64,000 bases of DNA, taken from the NCBI RefSeq assembly GCF_038051985.1, contig NZ_CP150291.1:3100001-3164000 (forward strand), read 5' to 3'. Below the pieces are notes generated by a model. It was not told the origin of the DNA. It searched no databases and was given only the letters and a program-made list of their open reading frames with translations. Source of the stretch: Solibacillus sp. FSL H8-0523 (GTDB lineage Bacteria; Bacillota; Bacilli; Bacillales_A; Planococcaceae). The position numbers and the translations under genes are program-made. Shown here one piece after another: positions 45,926 through 54,340 of this stretch. Positions within the stretch are counted from its first letter, which is position 1, and each line of letters begins with the position of its first letter.

Positions 45926-46558
45926 ATGAATCATGTAAAAAATCATTATTGCGTTGAGCTTGATACAAGGCATGGCAAAGTTTTAGTGGAGGGACCTGTT
46001 CCTTCTGAGCAGCTTGCTTCGTATACTTTACACGAAGATTTAAAAGCATTTCGCCCTTCTCAGCAGCAACACGAGGCACTTGTGGACATTGCAAAATTAG
46101 AGGAAGGCCGCATTATTGTTATTCGCCAAGATCATATGATTGTTGGCTATGTAACGTATTTGTACCCTGACCCACTTGAACGCTGGGCAGAAGATCGTAT
46201 TCCAAATATGATTGAACTCGGTGCCATCGAGGTAATTCCATCATTTCGTGGGACAGGTGCAGGTAAAAAATTACTAGAAGTATCATTTATGGACGATTCA
46301 ATGGAAGATTATTTAGTCATTACAACCGAATATTATTGGCATTGGGACTTAAAAGGCACAGGTCTTTCAGTGTGGGATTATCGTAATATGATGGAACGTA
46401 TGATGACAACGACCAACTTTGAATACTATGCAACGGATGATCCAGAAATTACATCGCATCCAGCGAACTGTCTCATGGCACGTGTGGGGTCACGTGTTGG
46501 ACCAGAAACGCTTGAGCGTTTTGACAGATTACGCTTTAGAAGCCGCTTCATGTATTAA
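45926..46558 (+). CDS. acuA: AcsA protein acetyltransferase AcuA
   Basis: 210 residues from the ATG at 45926, the same as B. subtilis AcuA; an in-frame GTG two codons earlier is less likely. A GNAT fold is shown by IELGAIEVIPSFRGTGAGKKLLE (about 93-115), with the acetyl-CoA-binding RGTGAGKK loop. AcuA acetylates the active-site lysine of AcsA and inactivates it. First gene of acuA-acuB-acuC; acuB starts 25 bases later. Confidence 0.94.
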   Translation: MNHVKNHYCVELDTRHGKVLVEGPVPSEQLASYTLHEDLKAFRPSQQQHEALVDIAKLEEGRIIVIRQDHMIVGYVTYLYPDPLERWAEDRIPNMIELGAIEVIPSFRGTGAGKKLLEVSFMDDSMEDYLVITTEYYWHWDLKGTGLSVWDYRNMMERMMTTTNFEYYATDDPEITSHPANCLMARVGSRVGPETLERFDRLRFRSRFMY

Positions 46559-46583
46559 TTCTTATCACAAAGGGGACCTGAAA

Positions 46584-47231
46584 ATGATTGTCGAAGAGAT
46601 TATGAACCGTGAACTACATACGCTCACGCCTGAAAATTCAGTGCGTGATGCCGTGCGCTTAATGCGCGAAAAAAATATTCGTCATGTACCCATTGTGAAC
46701 AATGAACATAACGTTGTTGGAATCGTCACAGATCATGACATCAAAAAGGCGTTACCTTCCTGCTTACGTGAGGAGCCGAACTCGACGATTTACGATGCAG
46801 CAGTTGATGAAATTATGACGAAAAATCCACTTGTTGGTCATCCGCTCGACTTTGTTGAAGAGGTTGCATTGACATTTTACGATGCTAAAATTAGCTGCTT
46901 ACCGATTATTTCTGCCAATAAGTTAGTGGGGATTGTCACAACAACGGATTTATTGTACACATACATTGAATTAACTGGTGCGCATAAACCGGGCTCCAAA
47001 ATCGATATCCGTGTAGAAGACCGTCCTGGCATCTTGAACGAAATCACAAAAGTATTTTACGAAAATCATGCCAATATGTTAAGCGTGCTTGTTTATCCAG
47101 ATGGTGATAGTGAAAAAACGCGTATTTTAAGTGTCCGATTACAAGTAATTAATCCACTTCCGATTATTGAAGATTTACGAAATCAAGGCTTCCATGTATT
47201 GTGGCCTCATTTACCTGGCGTAACACGATGA
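46584..47231 (+). CDS. acuB: CBS-ACT domain protein AcuB
   Basis: 215 residues from the ATG at 46584, which follows AAAGGGG at about seven bases. The frame is open much further upstream inside acuA, but that part has no ribosome binding site. Two CBS domains (about 1-60 and 75-135: IMNRELHTLTPENSVRDAVR and IMTKNPLVGHPLDFVEEVA) precede a C-terminal ACT domain (about 140-210, IDIRVEDRPGILNEITKVF). It probably senses a nucleotide or amino acid and tunes the AcsA acetylation cycle; the mechanism is not known. Its stop overlaps the acuC start (ATGA). Confidence 0.93.
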   Translation: MIVEEIMNRELHTLTPENSVRDAVRLMREKNIRHVPIVNNEHNVVGIVTDHDIKKALPSCLREEPNSTIYDAAVDEIMTKNPLVGHPLDFVEEVALTFYDAKISCLPIISANKLVGIVTTTDLLYTYIELTGAHKPGSKIDIRVEDRPGILNEITKVFYENHANMLSVLVYPDGDSEKTRILSVRLQVINPLPIIEDLRNQGFHVLWPHLPGVTR

Positions 47232-48391
47232 AAAAAGCCGTTTTTATTTATTCACCAGATCAGCTTAATTACAAATTTTCGGACACACACCCGTTTAATC
47301 ATAAACGCTTACATTTAACAATTGATTTACTAAAAAATATTGGCGCGCTTTCAGAAGATGACATCGTACCCGCGCGCATCGCAACAGATGAAGAAATCGC
47401 ACTTGCTCATGACCCACAATATATAGAAGTTGTCAAAAAAGCCGGACATGGTGACTTAACAACGCAGCAAGGCGAACCATACGGCATTGGAACAGAGGAT
47501 ACACCGATGTTCCCAAACATGCATGAAGCGAGTGCCTTACTCGTTGGTGGTACACTTCAAGCCGTTGACTATGTGCTTCAAGGTAAAGCCGAGCACGCCA
47601 TTAATTTAGGTGGTGGACTGCATCATGGTTTCCGTGGCCGTGCTTCTGGTTTTTGTATTTACAATGACAGTAGCGTCGCCATTAAATACATCCAAGAAAA
47701 ATATGGATTACGCGTGCTCTATGTCGATACGGACGCGCATCATGGGGACGGCGTGCAATGGTCGTTTTACGATGACCCGAATGTTTGTACGTTATCAATT
47801 CATGAAACAGGCCGCTACCTATTCCCAGGCACCGGCAATATTACGGAACGCGGGAACGGAGAAGGTTACGGCACATCCTTTAACTTCCCTATTGATGCTT
47901 TTACTGAAGACGAAAGCTTTTTACAAGTGTATGAAGAATCTATGCGCGAAGTATTTGAATTTTTCAAGCCGGATGTTGTGTTAACACAAAACGGAGCCGA
48001 TGCGCATTATTTCGATCCACTCACACATTTATACGGCACGATGAATATTTATCAAGAAATTCCAAAGCTTGCGCATAAACTTGCCCATGAATATTGCGAG
48101 GGTCGTTGGATTGCGGTAGGTGGTGGCGGCTATGATATTTGGCGAGTAGTGCCGCGCGCTTGGTCGTATATTTGGACGGAAATGACGGATCAGCAATTAC
48201 CGAGCGGGCCATTACCACAAGCCTGGCTCGACAAATGGCAGGGCGAGTCGCCAGTACCATTCATTCCTACATGGGAAGATCCAAATCCATTATACGAAGC
48301 CATTCCACGTAAAGCCGAAATCGAGGAAAAAAATGCACAAATGCTCGAAAAGGCCTTACATATGATTCGCACAGAAAAAAATCGGAGTTAG
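47228..48391 (+). CDS. acuC: AcsA protein deacetylase AcuC
   Basis: 387 residues, a zinc-dependent class I/II histone-deacetylase-like enzyme. The active-site segments are LGGGLHHGFRGRASGFCIYND (residues about 128-148, paired histidines), YVDTDAHHGDGVQ (about 169-181, metal-binding aspartate and histidine), the second metal aspartate in NGADAH (about 256-261) and GGGGYD (about 297-302). AcuC removes the acetyl group from AcsA and restores acetate use. Its ATG overlaps the acuB stop, which rejects the longer open frame. A terminator at 48445-48484 ends the operon. Confidence 0.95.
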   Translation: MKKAVFIYSPDQLNYKFSDTHPFNHKRLHLTIDLLKNIGALSEDDIVPARIATDEEIALAHDPQYIEVVKKAGHGDLTTQQGEPYGIGTEDTPMFPNMHEASALLVGGTLQAVDYVLQGKAEHAINLGGGLHHGFRGRASGFCIYNDSSVAIKYIQEKYGLRVLYVDTDAHHGDGVQWSFYDDPNVCTLSIHETGRYLFPGTGNITERGNGEGYGTSFNFPIDAFTEDESFLQVYEESMREVFEFFKPDVVLTQNGADAHYFDPLTHLYGTMNIYQEIPKLAHKLAHEYCEGRWIAVGGGGYDIWRVVPRAWSYIWTEMTDQQLPSGPLPQAWLDKWQGESPVPFIPTWEDPNPLYEAIPRKAEIEEKNAQMLEKALHMIRTEKNRS

Positions 48392-48444
48392 TGAACAAAA
48401 GAGTGCTAAAGTGCCTTTTAAGCCCCGATCGGTCAAAACGCCTA

Positions 48445-48484
48445 AAACTATGCACGCTTTTGACAAAGTTTGCATAGTTTTTTT
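48445..48484 (+). terminator. terminator of acuABC
   Basis: AAACTATGCA pairs with TGCATAGTTT across 16 bases and is followed by TTTTCG. An alternative stem GTCAAAA/TTTTGAC (about 48432-48463) encloses the first arm. Confidence 0.8.
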
Positions 48485-48500
48485 CGTTTTCACAAGGGAA

Positions 48501-48529
48501 TTGCACCAAAATTTGAAAATATATACTAT
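48501..48529 (+). promoter_or_regulatory. candidate promoter of the second stress protein gene
   Basis: TTGCAC (48501-48506), 17-base spacer, TACTAT (48524-48529). Confidence 0.5.
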
Positions 48530-48561
48530 AATAATTACATTAACAAATTGGGGGTTTTTTT

Positions 48562-48975
48562 ATGTATAAACACATTTTACTAGCTGTTGACGGCTCTGAA
48601 AACTCATTGCGCGCAGCACAAGACGCTGTAAAAGTAGCTTCTGAAGAATCGTTAATCGAACTGATTACCGTGATTCCAGCAGAAGGTATCGCTTCTCAGG
48701 CAGTACATGAAGGTACATTAGACAACCTAGAAGCAGAGTATACGCAAAAAGTAAATACAGAACAAGAATATATTCAACAAAACCATACGAACTCTAAATT
48801 AACGATTGTACACGGTCCAGCTGGTCGTATGATCTCTAACTATGCAAATAATAATAAAGTAGACCTAGTCGTAATCGGATGTCGTGGCCTAAACCCAATG
48901 CAAGAGATGGTATTTGGTAGTGTCAGCACCTACGTTACAAAAAACGCGAACTGTTCAACGCTACTCGTTAAATAA
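48562..48975 (+). CDS. universal stress protein UspA family, second copy
   Basis: 137 residues, one Usp domain. IHLLAVDGS-like N-terminus (HILLAVDGSENSLRAA, 4-19) and the ATP loop GCRGLNPMQEMVFGSVSTYV (about 107-126) with GxxG-x9-GS place it with ATP-binding Usps. It differs clearly from the copy at 18074, so it is an old paralogue. TTGGGGG precedes the ATG. It is a single-gene unit between acuABC and ccpA. B. subtilis has flagellar stator genes near this point; none are seen here. Confidence 0.92.
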   Translation: MYKHILLAVDGSENSLRAAQDAVKVASEESLIELITVIPAEGIASQAVHEGTLDNLEAEYTQKVNTEQEYIQQNHTNSKLTIVHGPAGRMISNYANNNKVDLVVIGCRGLNPMQEMVFGSVSTYVTKNANCSTLLVK

Positions 48976-49005
48976 TTTTTACTGAGCTTTTTTAATTCCA
49001 AATGA

Positions 49006-49035
49006 AAAGTCAGCCCGGCAATTCGGGCTGACTTT
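49006..49035. terminator. terminator between stress protein gene and ccpA
   Basis: Perfect twelve-base stem AAAGTCAGCCCG/CGGGCTGACTTT with a six-base loop. The better T run (TTTTCATTT) is on the minus strand, so it serves mainly ccpA. Confidence 0.85.
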
Positions 49036-49056
49036 CACTGTTTTACAAGCTACTTT

Positions 49057-50055
49057 TTATTTACTTGAATCTCGTTTTTCAATGCGGTGAGGTAAGATGA
49101 CATGCGGTTCATCTACTTCCTCTTTATTCATGTACTTCGTCAGTAGGCGCATTGCTACTGCACCAATATCGTACAGTGGTAAGACAACGCTTGATAATTG
49201 TGGTCGGACCATGCGTGCAAGCTTTGAATTTTCAAAACTAATCACTTCTACATCTTCAGGTACACGTTTGCCGTTATCTTGAACGCCGTGTACTAAGCCG
49301 ATTGCTAGCTCATCATTGCCCACAAAAATAGCTGTTGGTGGTACGTCAATTGTTGCTAAGGTCGCCCAGCTTTCTAACCCATCATCATACGAGCCATCAC
49401 CCGATACAATTAACGCCTCATCTAGCTCAATGCCTGCTTGCTGCAAAGCGTCTTTATAGGCCGCTAATTTATATTTCCCATTCACTGTGTACTGTAGTGG
49501 ACCTGAAACAAAAGCAATGCGCTGATGGCCGTTGTTAATTAGTAGCTCTACCGCTTCTTTTGCTGCTGAATAATAATCAACGTTTACAGAAGAAATTTTT
49601 TCTACATCACAAATCGAACTTGCAAGTACAATTGGCACTGGGGATGTCTCTACCGCACGCTGAATATTTTCAGTTACCTCTTCACTCATCATGACAATCC
49701 CGTCTACTTGTTTTCCGAGCATTGTATCAAGGAGTGAGAGTTCCTTGTCTTCGTTTTGATCTGAGTTCGCCAAAATAATATTATAACGATACATCGTTGC
49801 AATATCTTCAATACCGCGCGCAAGCTCCGCATTTAAATTGTTCGAAATATCAGGGATAATGACTCCTACTGATGTTGTTTTTTTGCTTGCTAGCCCACGT
49901 GCAACCGCATTTGGTCGATATTCAAGTCGTTCAATAACTTCCAATACTTTTTTTCTCGTTGCTGGCTTAACATTTTGATTTCCGTTAACTACGCGTGAAA
50001 CCGTTGCCATCGATACATTCGCCTCGCGTGCAACATCGTAAATTGTGACAGTCAA
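49057..50055 (-). CDS. ccpA: catabolite control protein A
   Basis: 332 residues, LacI/GalR family. The N-terminal helix-turn-helix and hinge ([20 protein letters not shown], residues 3-22, then [11 protein letters not shown] about 51-61) are nearly identical to Bacillus CcpA. The periplasmic-binding-protein-like domain includes the conserved segments that contact HPr-Ser46-P. CcpA controls carbon catabolite repression and activation through cre sites; candidate sites in this window lie near pfkA and the FtsA-like gene. The start is TTG, with AAGGGGGAG seven bases upstream; no ATG fits. Position next to aroA and acu genes agrees with B. subtilis. Confidence 0.96.
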   Translation of the reverse strand: MTVTIYDVAREANVSMATVSRVVNGNQNVKPATRKKVLEVIERLEYRPNAVARGLASKKTTSVGVIIPDISNNLNAELARGIEDIATMYRYNIILANSDQNEDKELSLLDTMLGKQVDGIVMMSEEVTENIQRAVETSPVPIVLASSICDVEKISSVNVDYYSAAKEAVELLINNGHQRIAFVSGPLQYTVNGKYKLAAYKDALQQAGIELDEALIVSGDGSYDDGLESWATLATIDVPPTAIFVGNDELAIGLVHGVQDNGKRVPEDVEVISFENSKLARMVRPQLSSVVLPLYDIGAVAMRLLTKYMNKEEVDEPHVILPHRIEKRDSSK

Positions 50056-50248
50056 ACTAATCTCCCCCTTTTACCTTAACCTTTTCATTAAAAATATCAA
50101 GAATACCGATATTTATGTATAGTTTCATCATATAATACTTTCATTTCCATTTTCAATTGAAAACCCAGTAAATTACTAGATTTTTCGACATTTTTGTGGA
50201 AATTATGATGAAAAGAGTCCTATCTCTACTGATAGTCCCCTTTTCCCC

Positions 50249-50671
50249 TTATTCTTTGTGCTGTATTAGCTTTTTTTGAAGCGCTAAATATGTTTCAATT
50301 TCTTCTGCCGTTAACGCTGAAAATAGATCCAAATAAATCTGTTCACCAATTTCTGCTGCCTTTTTTAGTGCATTTCTTCCCTCATCCGTAATATCAAGTT
50401 GAATTGTACGGCGATCCGTTTCATCATAAATGCGCACGACTAAGTCATTGGCCGCAAGCTTGTTGGCAATGCTTGTCATCGCTCCTTTTGTAAAACCGAG
50501 CATACCCGCTAGTTCTATTTGCTTTTTTGGTCCATTTACTTTCAATTCTTGTAAAACTAGAATGGGCGAAATGCCTATTGGGTACGGGAACTTTTTCGTG
50601 AAACGAACGATGTTGGCATTACTTACTTGTTCGAGTGTATGAATTAATTGAAAAATATTTTGTTGATCCAT
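50249..50671 (-). CDS. MarR-family transcriptional regulator
   Basis: 140 residues, a single MarR winged-helix domain: FPYPIGISPILVLQELKV, ELAGMLGFTKGAMTSIANKL (recognition helix, about 58-77) and the wing with DETDRRTIQLDITDEGR (about 92-108). Ligand and targets are unknown. AAAGGG lies nine bases before the ATG at 50671; a TTG three codons earlier is weaker. An eight-base tandem repeat ACTTAATT just upstream may be its operator. It is inserted between ccpA and aroA, which are adjacent in B. subtilis. Confidence 0.85.
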   Translation of the reverse strand: MDQQNIFQLIHTLEQVSNANIVRFTKKFPYPIGISPILVLQELKVNGPKKQIELAGMLGFTKGAMTSIANKLAANDLVVRIYDETDRRTIQLDITDEGRNALKKAAEIGEQIYLDLFSALTAEEIETYLALQKKLIQHKE

Positions 50672-50687
50672 TGTTGTCAAACCCTTT

Positions 50688-50703
50688 ACTTAATTACTTA
50701 ATT
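50688..50703. promoter_or_regulatory. tandem ACTTAATT repeat upstream of marR gene
   Basis: Two exact adjacent copies of ACTTAATT, 17 to 32 bases before the ATG. Could be an autoregulatory operator; AT-rich, so chance is possible. Confidence 0.3.
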
Positions 50704-50796
50704 TATCCTGTTAAAACGGATTATTATTTATTGCATCATACCGCTTTTTTCACCTACTTTTCAATAGTTTCCTACGGATCTAAGTACTTCTATATA

Positions 50797-50835
50797 AAAA
50801 GCCCCCAAAGTAGATACACTACTTAAGGGGCAAAA
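50797..50835 (-). terminator. terminator of aroA
   Basis: Minus strand GCCCCTTAAGTAG pairs with CTACTTTGGGGGC across a five-base loop, followed by TTTTTATA. Confidence 0.88.
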
Positions 50836-50838
50836 ATT

Positions 50839-51924
50839 TTATTTAGACACTTCGTATTGCTTCATGAATTTTAAAATTTCGTTGTAGTACGCATTGAACG
50901 TTGGGATATCCATTTGTTGCTGTTGATCTGATAAGGCAACCGATGGATCTGGGTGAACTTCTGCCATAACCCCATCTGCACCAATCGCGATAGCAGCTTT
51001 TGTACATGGTAATAATAGATCACGACGACCTGTAGAGTGCGTTACGTCAACCATTACCGGTAAGTGCGTTTCTTGTTTTAAAATCGGTACAGCTGAAATA
51101 TCTAACGTATTACGCGTTGCTTTTTCGTATGTACGAATACCACGCTCACAAAGGATGATGTTTTCGTTCCCTTTAGACATAATATATTCAGCAGCGTGAA
51201 TGAACTCGTCGATTGTTGCTGCTAAACCACGTTTTAATAAAATTGGTTTTTTCAACTCGCCCGCTGCTTTTAATAATTCGAAGTTTTGCATATTACGTGC
51301 ACCAATTTGGATTACATCTACGTAATCTAACGCTGTTTCTAAGTCAGCTGGTGTTACGATTTCAGTCACAACGCCTAAGCCGTGCTTGTCCGCTGCTTGT
51401 TTTAAGATTTTTAAGCCTTCTAAACCTAAGCCTTGGAAATCATATGGCGATGTACGTGGCTTGTATGCACCACCACGAATTAATTTTAAGCCTTTTTCAG
51501 CAATTGTTGCTGCAACTGCCTCTACTTGTTCGTATGATTCAACAGCACATGGACCGAATACGAATGATGGACCACCAGCACCTACTAAATCACCATTAAT
51601 ATTAATAACAGTATCTTCTGACTTTTCTTTACGTGAAACAAGTAATTCTTTTTTCTTTTCAGCTTCAAGTTGTTTTAAAGCCGTTTTGAAGATTTGTTTG
51701 AAGATGTAATCAACCGTCATTTGGTTTAATGGACCGTTGTTATGCTTTTGGATTAAATCGAGCATGTGACGCTCACGTAATGGATCGTAACGGTGCACAC
51801 CTTGCTTCTCTTTAATTTTACCGATTTCTTCCACGACAGCTGCACGCTCATTAATTAAACGTAAAATATCTAAGTTCAAGCTATCAATCTGACTACGTAA
51901 TCCTTCTAAATCTTGTTGACTCAT
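50839..51924 (-). CDS. aroA: bifunctional chorismate mutase / DAHP synthase
   Basis: 361 residues. An AroQ-type chorismate mutase domain (about 1-90: [20 protein letters not shown]) is fused to a class Ib 3-deoxy-D-arabino-heptulosonate 7-phosphate synthase (about 110-361) with [26 protein letters not shown] and [14 protein letters not shown] motifs. The mutase domain acts as a feedback sensor of chorismate and prephenate in Bacillus; the enzyme starts the shikimate pathway. It is also called AroG in other species. The frame extends 21 codons upstream, but the ATG at 51924 has AAGAGGA and AGGGG directly before it and gives the family length (358 in B. subtilis). Confidence 0.95.
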   Translation of the reverse strand: MSQQDLEGLRSQIDSLNLDILRLINERAAVVEEIGKIKEKQGVHRYDPLRERHMLDLIQKHNNGPLNQMTVDYIFKQIFKTALKQLEAEKKKELLVSRKEKSEDTVININGDLVGAGGPSFVFGPCAVESYEQVEAVAATIAEKGLKLIRGGAYKPRTSPYDFQGLGLEGLKILKQAADKHGLGVVTEIVTPADLETALDYVDVIQIGARNMQNFELLKAAGELKKPILLKRGLAATIDEFIHAAEYIMSKGNENIILCERGIRTYEKATRNTLDISAVPILKQETHLPVMVDVTHSTGRRDLLLPCTKAAIAIGADGVMAEVHPDPSVALSDQQQQMDIPTFNAYYNEILKFMKQYEVSK

Positions 51925-52043
51925 ATTCCTCTTACCCCTCTTCTTTGCGTATACGGCACTTTCAGATAACTTAAAAGTGTGATACATTTTTAAATAATAA
52001 ACCTATTATAATCAACTCTCGCCAAATTGTCACGCATTTTTAA

Positions 52044-52065
52044 TTTAGCGCATCAACTCGCTAAA
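52044..52065. promoter_or_regulatory. perfect inverted repeat in the FtsA-like gene promoter
   Basis: TTTAGCG and CGCTAAA separated by eight bases, seven bases upstream of TATAAT (52072-52077). It occupies the -35 region, which otherwise has no good -35 box. A regulator binding site is likely; the protein is unknown. Confidence 0.5.
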
Positions 52066-52088
52066 GTATATTATAATAATAAAAGGAA

Positions 52089-52102
52089 AGGAAGCGTTTT
52101 CA
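52089..52102 (+). promoter_or_regulatory. candidate cre site at the ribosome binding site of the FtsA-like gene
   Basis: AGGAAGCGTTTTCA differs from TGNAANCGNWNNCW only at the first position. It lies between -10 box and ATG, overlapping the Shine-Dalgarno. ccpA is encoded 2 kb away. Confidence 0.45.
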
Positions 52103-52103
52103 T

Positions 52104-54260
52104 ATGACAAATAAATTGTTTGCACTCGACATCGGTACACGCTCAGTTGTCGGGATTATTTTAGAGCAACAGGGAGATCAATACCACGTTGCCGATATTT
52201 TAGTAAAAGAACATAAAGAACGTGCCATGGTAGACGGCCAAATACATAATGTCCTGTACGTAGCAGAACTCATCCAAGAAATTAAATCTGAGCTTGAACA
52301 AACACATGGCGATTTAAAGAAAGTAAGTGTAGCAGCAGCCGGTCGTGCGCTTAAAACGGAGCAAGCCAGTGTGACGATTCCGATAAAAAATCGCCCAATT
52401 TTTACTGAAGAAGACATCAACCGCATGGAATTACAAGCCGTACAGCAGGCACAGCAACAGCTCTTACAACAAAAAGAAGATGCTAAAAATAATCATTACT
52501 ACTGCGTTGGTTATTCGGTACTGTACTTCCGCTTAGACGGTGAAGAAATCGGTAGCTTACTTGATCAGCAGGGAGACGAAGCAAGCGTTGAAGTAATTGC
52601 TACATTCTTACCACGTGTCGTTGTCGAGTCGTTACTTGCTGCGTTAAAACGCGCGGATTTAGAAATGGAAGCACTCACACTTGAGCCAATAGCTGCAATA
52701 AACGCCTTAATTCCACCGACAATGCGTCGATTAAATGTAGCCCTAGTCGATATAGGGGCTGGGACTTCGGATATCGCGATTACTGATAAGAGTACAGTCG
52801 TTGCATACGGAATGGTGCCAACAGCTGGTGACGAGATCACAGAAGCCCTTAGTGACCATTATCTATTAGACTTCCCAATTGCAGAGACAGCTAAGCGTCA
52901 AATGCATACAAGTGAGGAAATATTAATTCAGGATATTTTAGGCTTTGATCAATACTTCCCACGTGAAGAAGTGTTAGAAGCTATTTTCCCAGCAATTGAA
53001 AACTTAGCAAAATCCATTGGCGAGGAAATTCTACGTCTAAATAGCAACGAAGCGCCAAAAGCGGTCATGCTTGTAGGTGGTGGGAGTTTAACGCCTAACC
53101 TAACAGATGAACTATGCAAAATTTTACAATTACCTAAAAATCGTGTGGCTGTACGTGATGTCAACGCCATTCAGAACCTAACACGTGCAGAACATATTAT
53201 GGCGACACCGGAGCTAGTAACACCGATTGGGATTGCAATCGCTGCACAAAAGGCACCTGTACATTACATGTCATTAACGGTAAATAACCAAGTAGTACGT
53301 TTATTTGAATTAAAGGAAATGACGGTCGGTGATGCCTTTTTAGCGGCAAATATTCGCGCAAAACAGCTATACGGCAAACCTGGACACGGCTTATCTATTA
53401 CCGTAAATAATCAAAATGTTTTAGTACCCGGCGAACACGGACAAGCAGCAAAAATTTTAGTTAACGGTGAGGAGGCCTCTACAAAAACGCAAATTAAAAG
53501 TGGAGACATCATCGAGCTTGTTGCAGGCTTAGACGGCACGGATGCAAAAGTAACGGTGCGAGAAATTATTGACGAGGCGTCGGTACTATCCGTAACGATT
53601 CGCGATACCCAATATATGATTGAACCAAAAGTGTATGTAAATGGTGCCGTTGTAAATTTAGATACAGCATTAAATGACCGTGATGTAGTCGTTGTCGAAA
53701 GCGTGGAAACGATTGAGGATGCATTTAAGCATACGAATAACTTAATGCATTTACAGCAATTTAGTTCATACTGCGTGCATATTGATGGCAAGCCACTGTA
53801 TTTACCAGAGTTCTCATCTCAGCTCTACGTAAACGGCAAACAAGGCAAAATTAATTATCCTGTTCAAAACGGGGATATCATTACATTTGAACAAAGTTCG
53901 CTACCAACAGCTGATCAGCTAGCAGCGCATTTGAATTTATTGTTAGAGGAAAAAGTTATCGTGACATTCCAAAATGAACAGGTTGAACTAATCAAACAAG
54001 CTCGTGAATTCTTTGTAAACGGACATGTCGTTCAATCAATTGCGACTGTACCAAACGGCGCAACGATTAAAATTTCAGAAAAAGATACGAGTAAATGGAT
54101 CTATCAAGATGTATTCCGCTTCTCTACTTGGCAATTGCCAACTGCATTTAAAGGGTCCTTTACGATTTTGCGTAATGGCCAGCCTGCTACGTTTGATGCA
54201 GAAATTTTTGGCGGCGATCGTTTAGAAATTCAATTAACCGAACAACCGATTGTCCAATAA
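52104..54260 (+). CDS. FtsA/PilM-like ASKHA ATPase with C-terminal VNG repeats
   Basis: 718 residues, far longer than FtsA (about 420) or PilM (about 350). Residues 1-385 form an FtsA-like actin fold: phosphate-1 FALDIGTRSVVGI (6-18), an SHS2-type insert region, phosphate-2 ALVDIGAGTSDIAI (213-226) and the adenosine motif MLVGGGSLTPNL (322-333). Residues 390-718 hold five similar units of 52-65 residues, each with a VNG turn followed 10-14 residues later by a GD-x-I type turn (for example 452-472, 511-531, 575-595, 637-657, 688-710). No membrane-binding amphipathic helix of FtsA type is seen at the end. Relatives are annotated as cell division FtsA-like proteins in Bacillales; the role is unknown. 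It replaces ytxJ of B. subtilis at this spot. Confidence 0.85.
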   Translation: MTNKLFALDIGTRSVVGIILEQQGDQYHVADILVKEHKERAMVDGQIHNVLYVAELIQEIKSELEQTHGDLKKVSVAAAGRALKTEQASVTIPIKNRPIFTEEDINRMELQAVQQAQQQLLQQKEDAKNNHYYCVGYSVLYFRLDGEEIGSLLDQQGDEASVEVIATFLPRVVVESLLAALKRADLEMEALTLEPIAAINALIPPTMRRLNVALVDIGAGTSDIAITDKSTVVAYGMVPTAGDEITEALSDHYLLDFPIAETAKRQMHTSEEILIQDILGFDQYFPREEVLEAIFPAIENLAKSIGEEILRLNSNEAPKAVMLVGGGSLTPNLTDELCKILQLPKNRVAVRDVNAIQNLTRAEHIMATPELVTPIGIAIAAQKAPVHYMSLTVNNQVVRLFELKEMTVGDAFLAANIRAKQLYGKPGHGLSITVNNQNVLVPGEHGQAAKILVNGEEASTKTQIKSGDIIELVAGLDGTDAKVTVREIIDEASVLSVTIRDTQYMIEPKVYVNGAVVNLDTALNDRDVVVVESVETIEDAFKHTNNLMHLQQFSSYCVHIDGKPLYLPEFSSQLYVNGKQGKINYPVQNGDIITFEQSSLPTADQLAAHLNLLLEEKVIVTFQNEQVELIKQAREFFVNGHVVQSIATVPNGATIKISEKDTSKWIYQDVFRFSTWQLPTAFKGSFTILRNGQPATFDAEIFGGDRLEIQLTEQPIVQ

Positions 54261-54263
54261 ATT

Positions 54264-54300
54264 AACGCCTGGTGTGAAAGTTCTCACACCAGGCGTTTTT
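54264..54300 (+). terminator. terminator of the FtsA-like gene
   Basis: AACGCCTGGTGTGA pairs with TCACACCAGGCGTT across seven bases (GAAAGTTC region), followed by TTTTT. Confidence 0.92.
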
Positions 54301-54305
54301 ATGAA

Positions 54306-54336
54306 AAAAACGGCCCTCAAATTATTGAGAGCCGTA
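54306..54336 (-). terminator. terminator of ytxG-ytxH
   Basis: Minus strand ACGGCTCTCAA pairs with TTGAGGGCCGT across four bases, followed by TTTTTTTC. Confidence 0.9.
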
Positions 54337-54340
54337 GTTC

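Noticed and set aside
46419-46583. N-terminal extension of acuB into acuA
   Set aside because: The extension overlaps acuA in another frame and has no ribosome binding site; the ATG at 46584 follows AAAGGGG and gives the family length.
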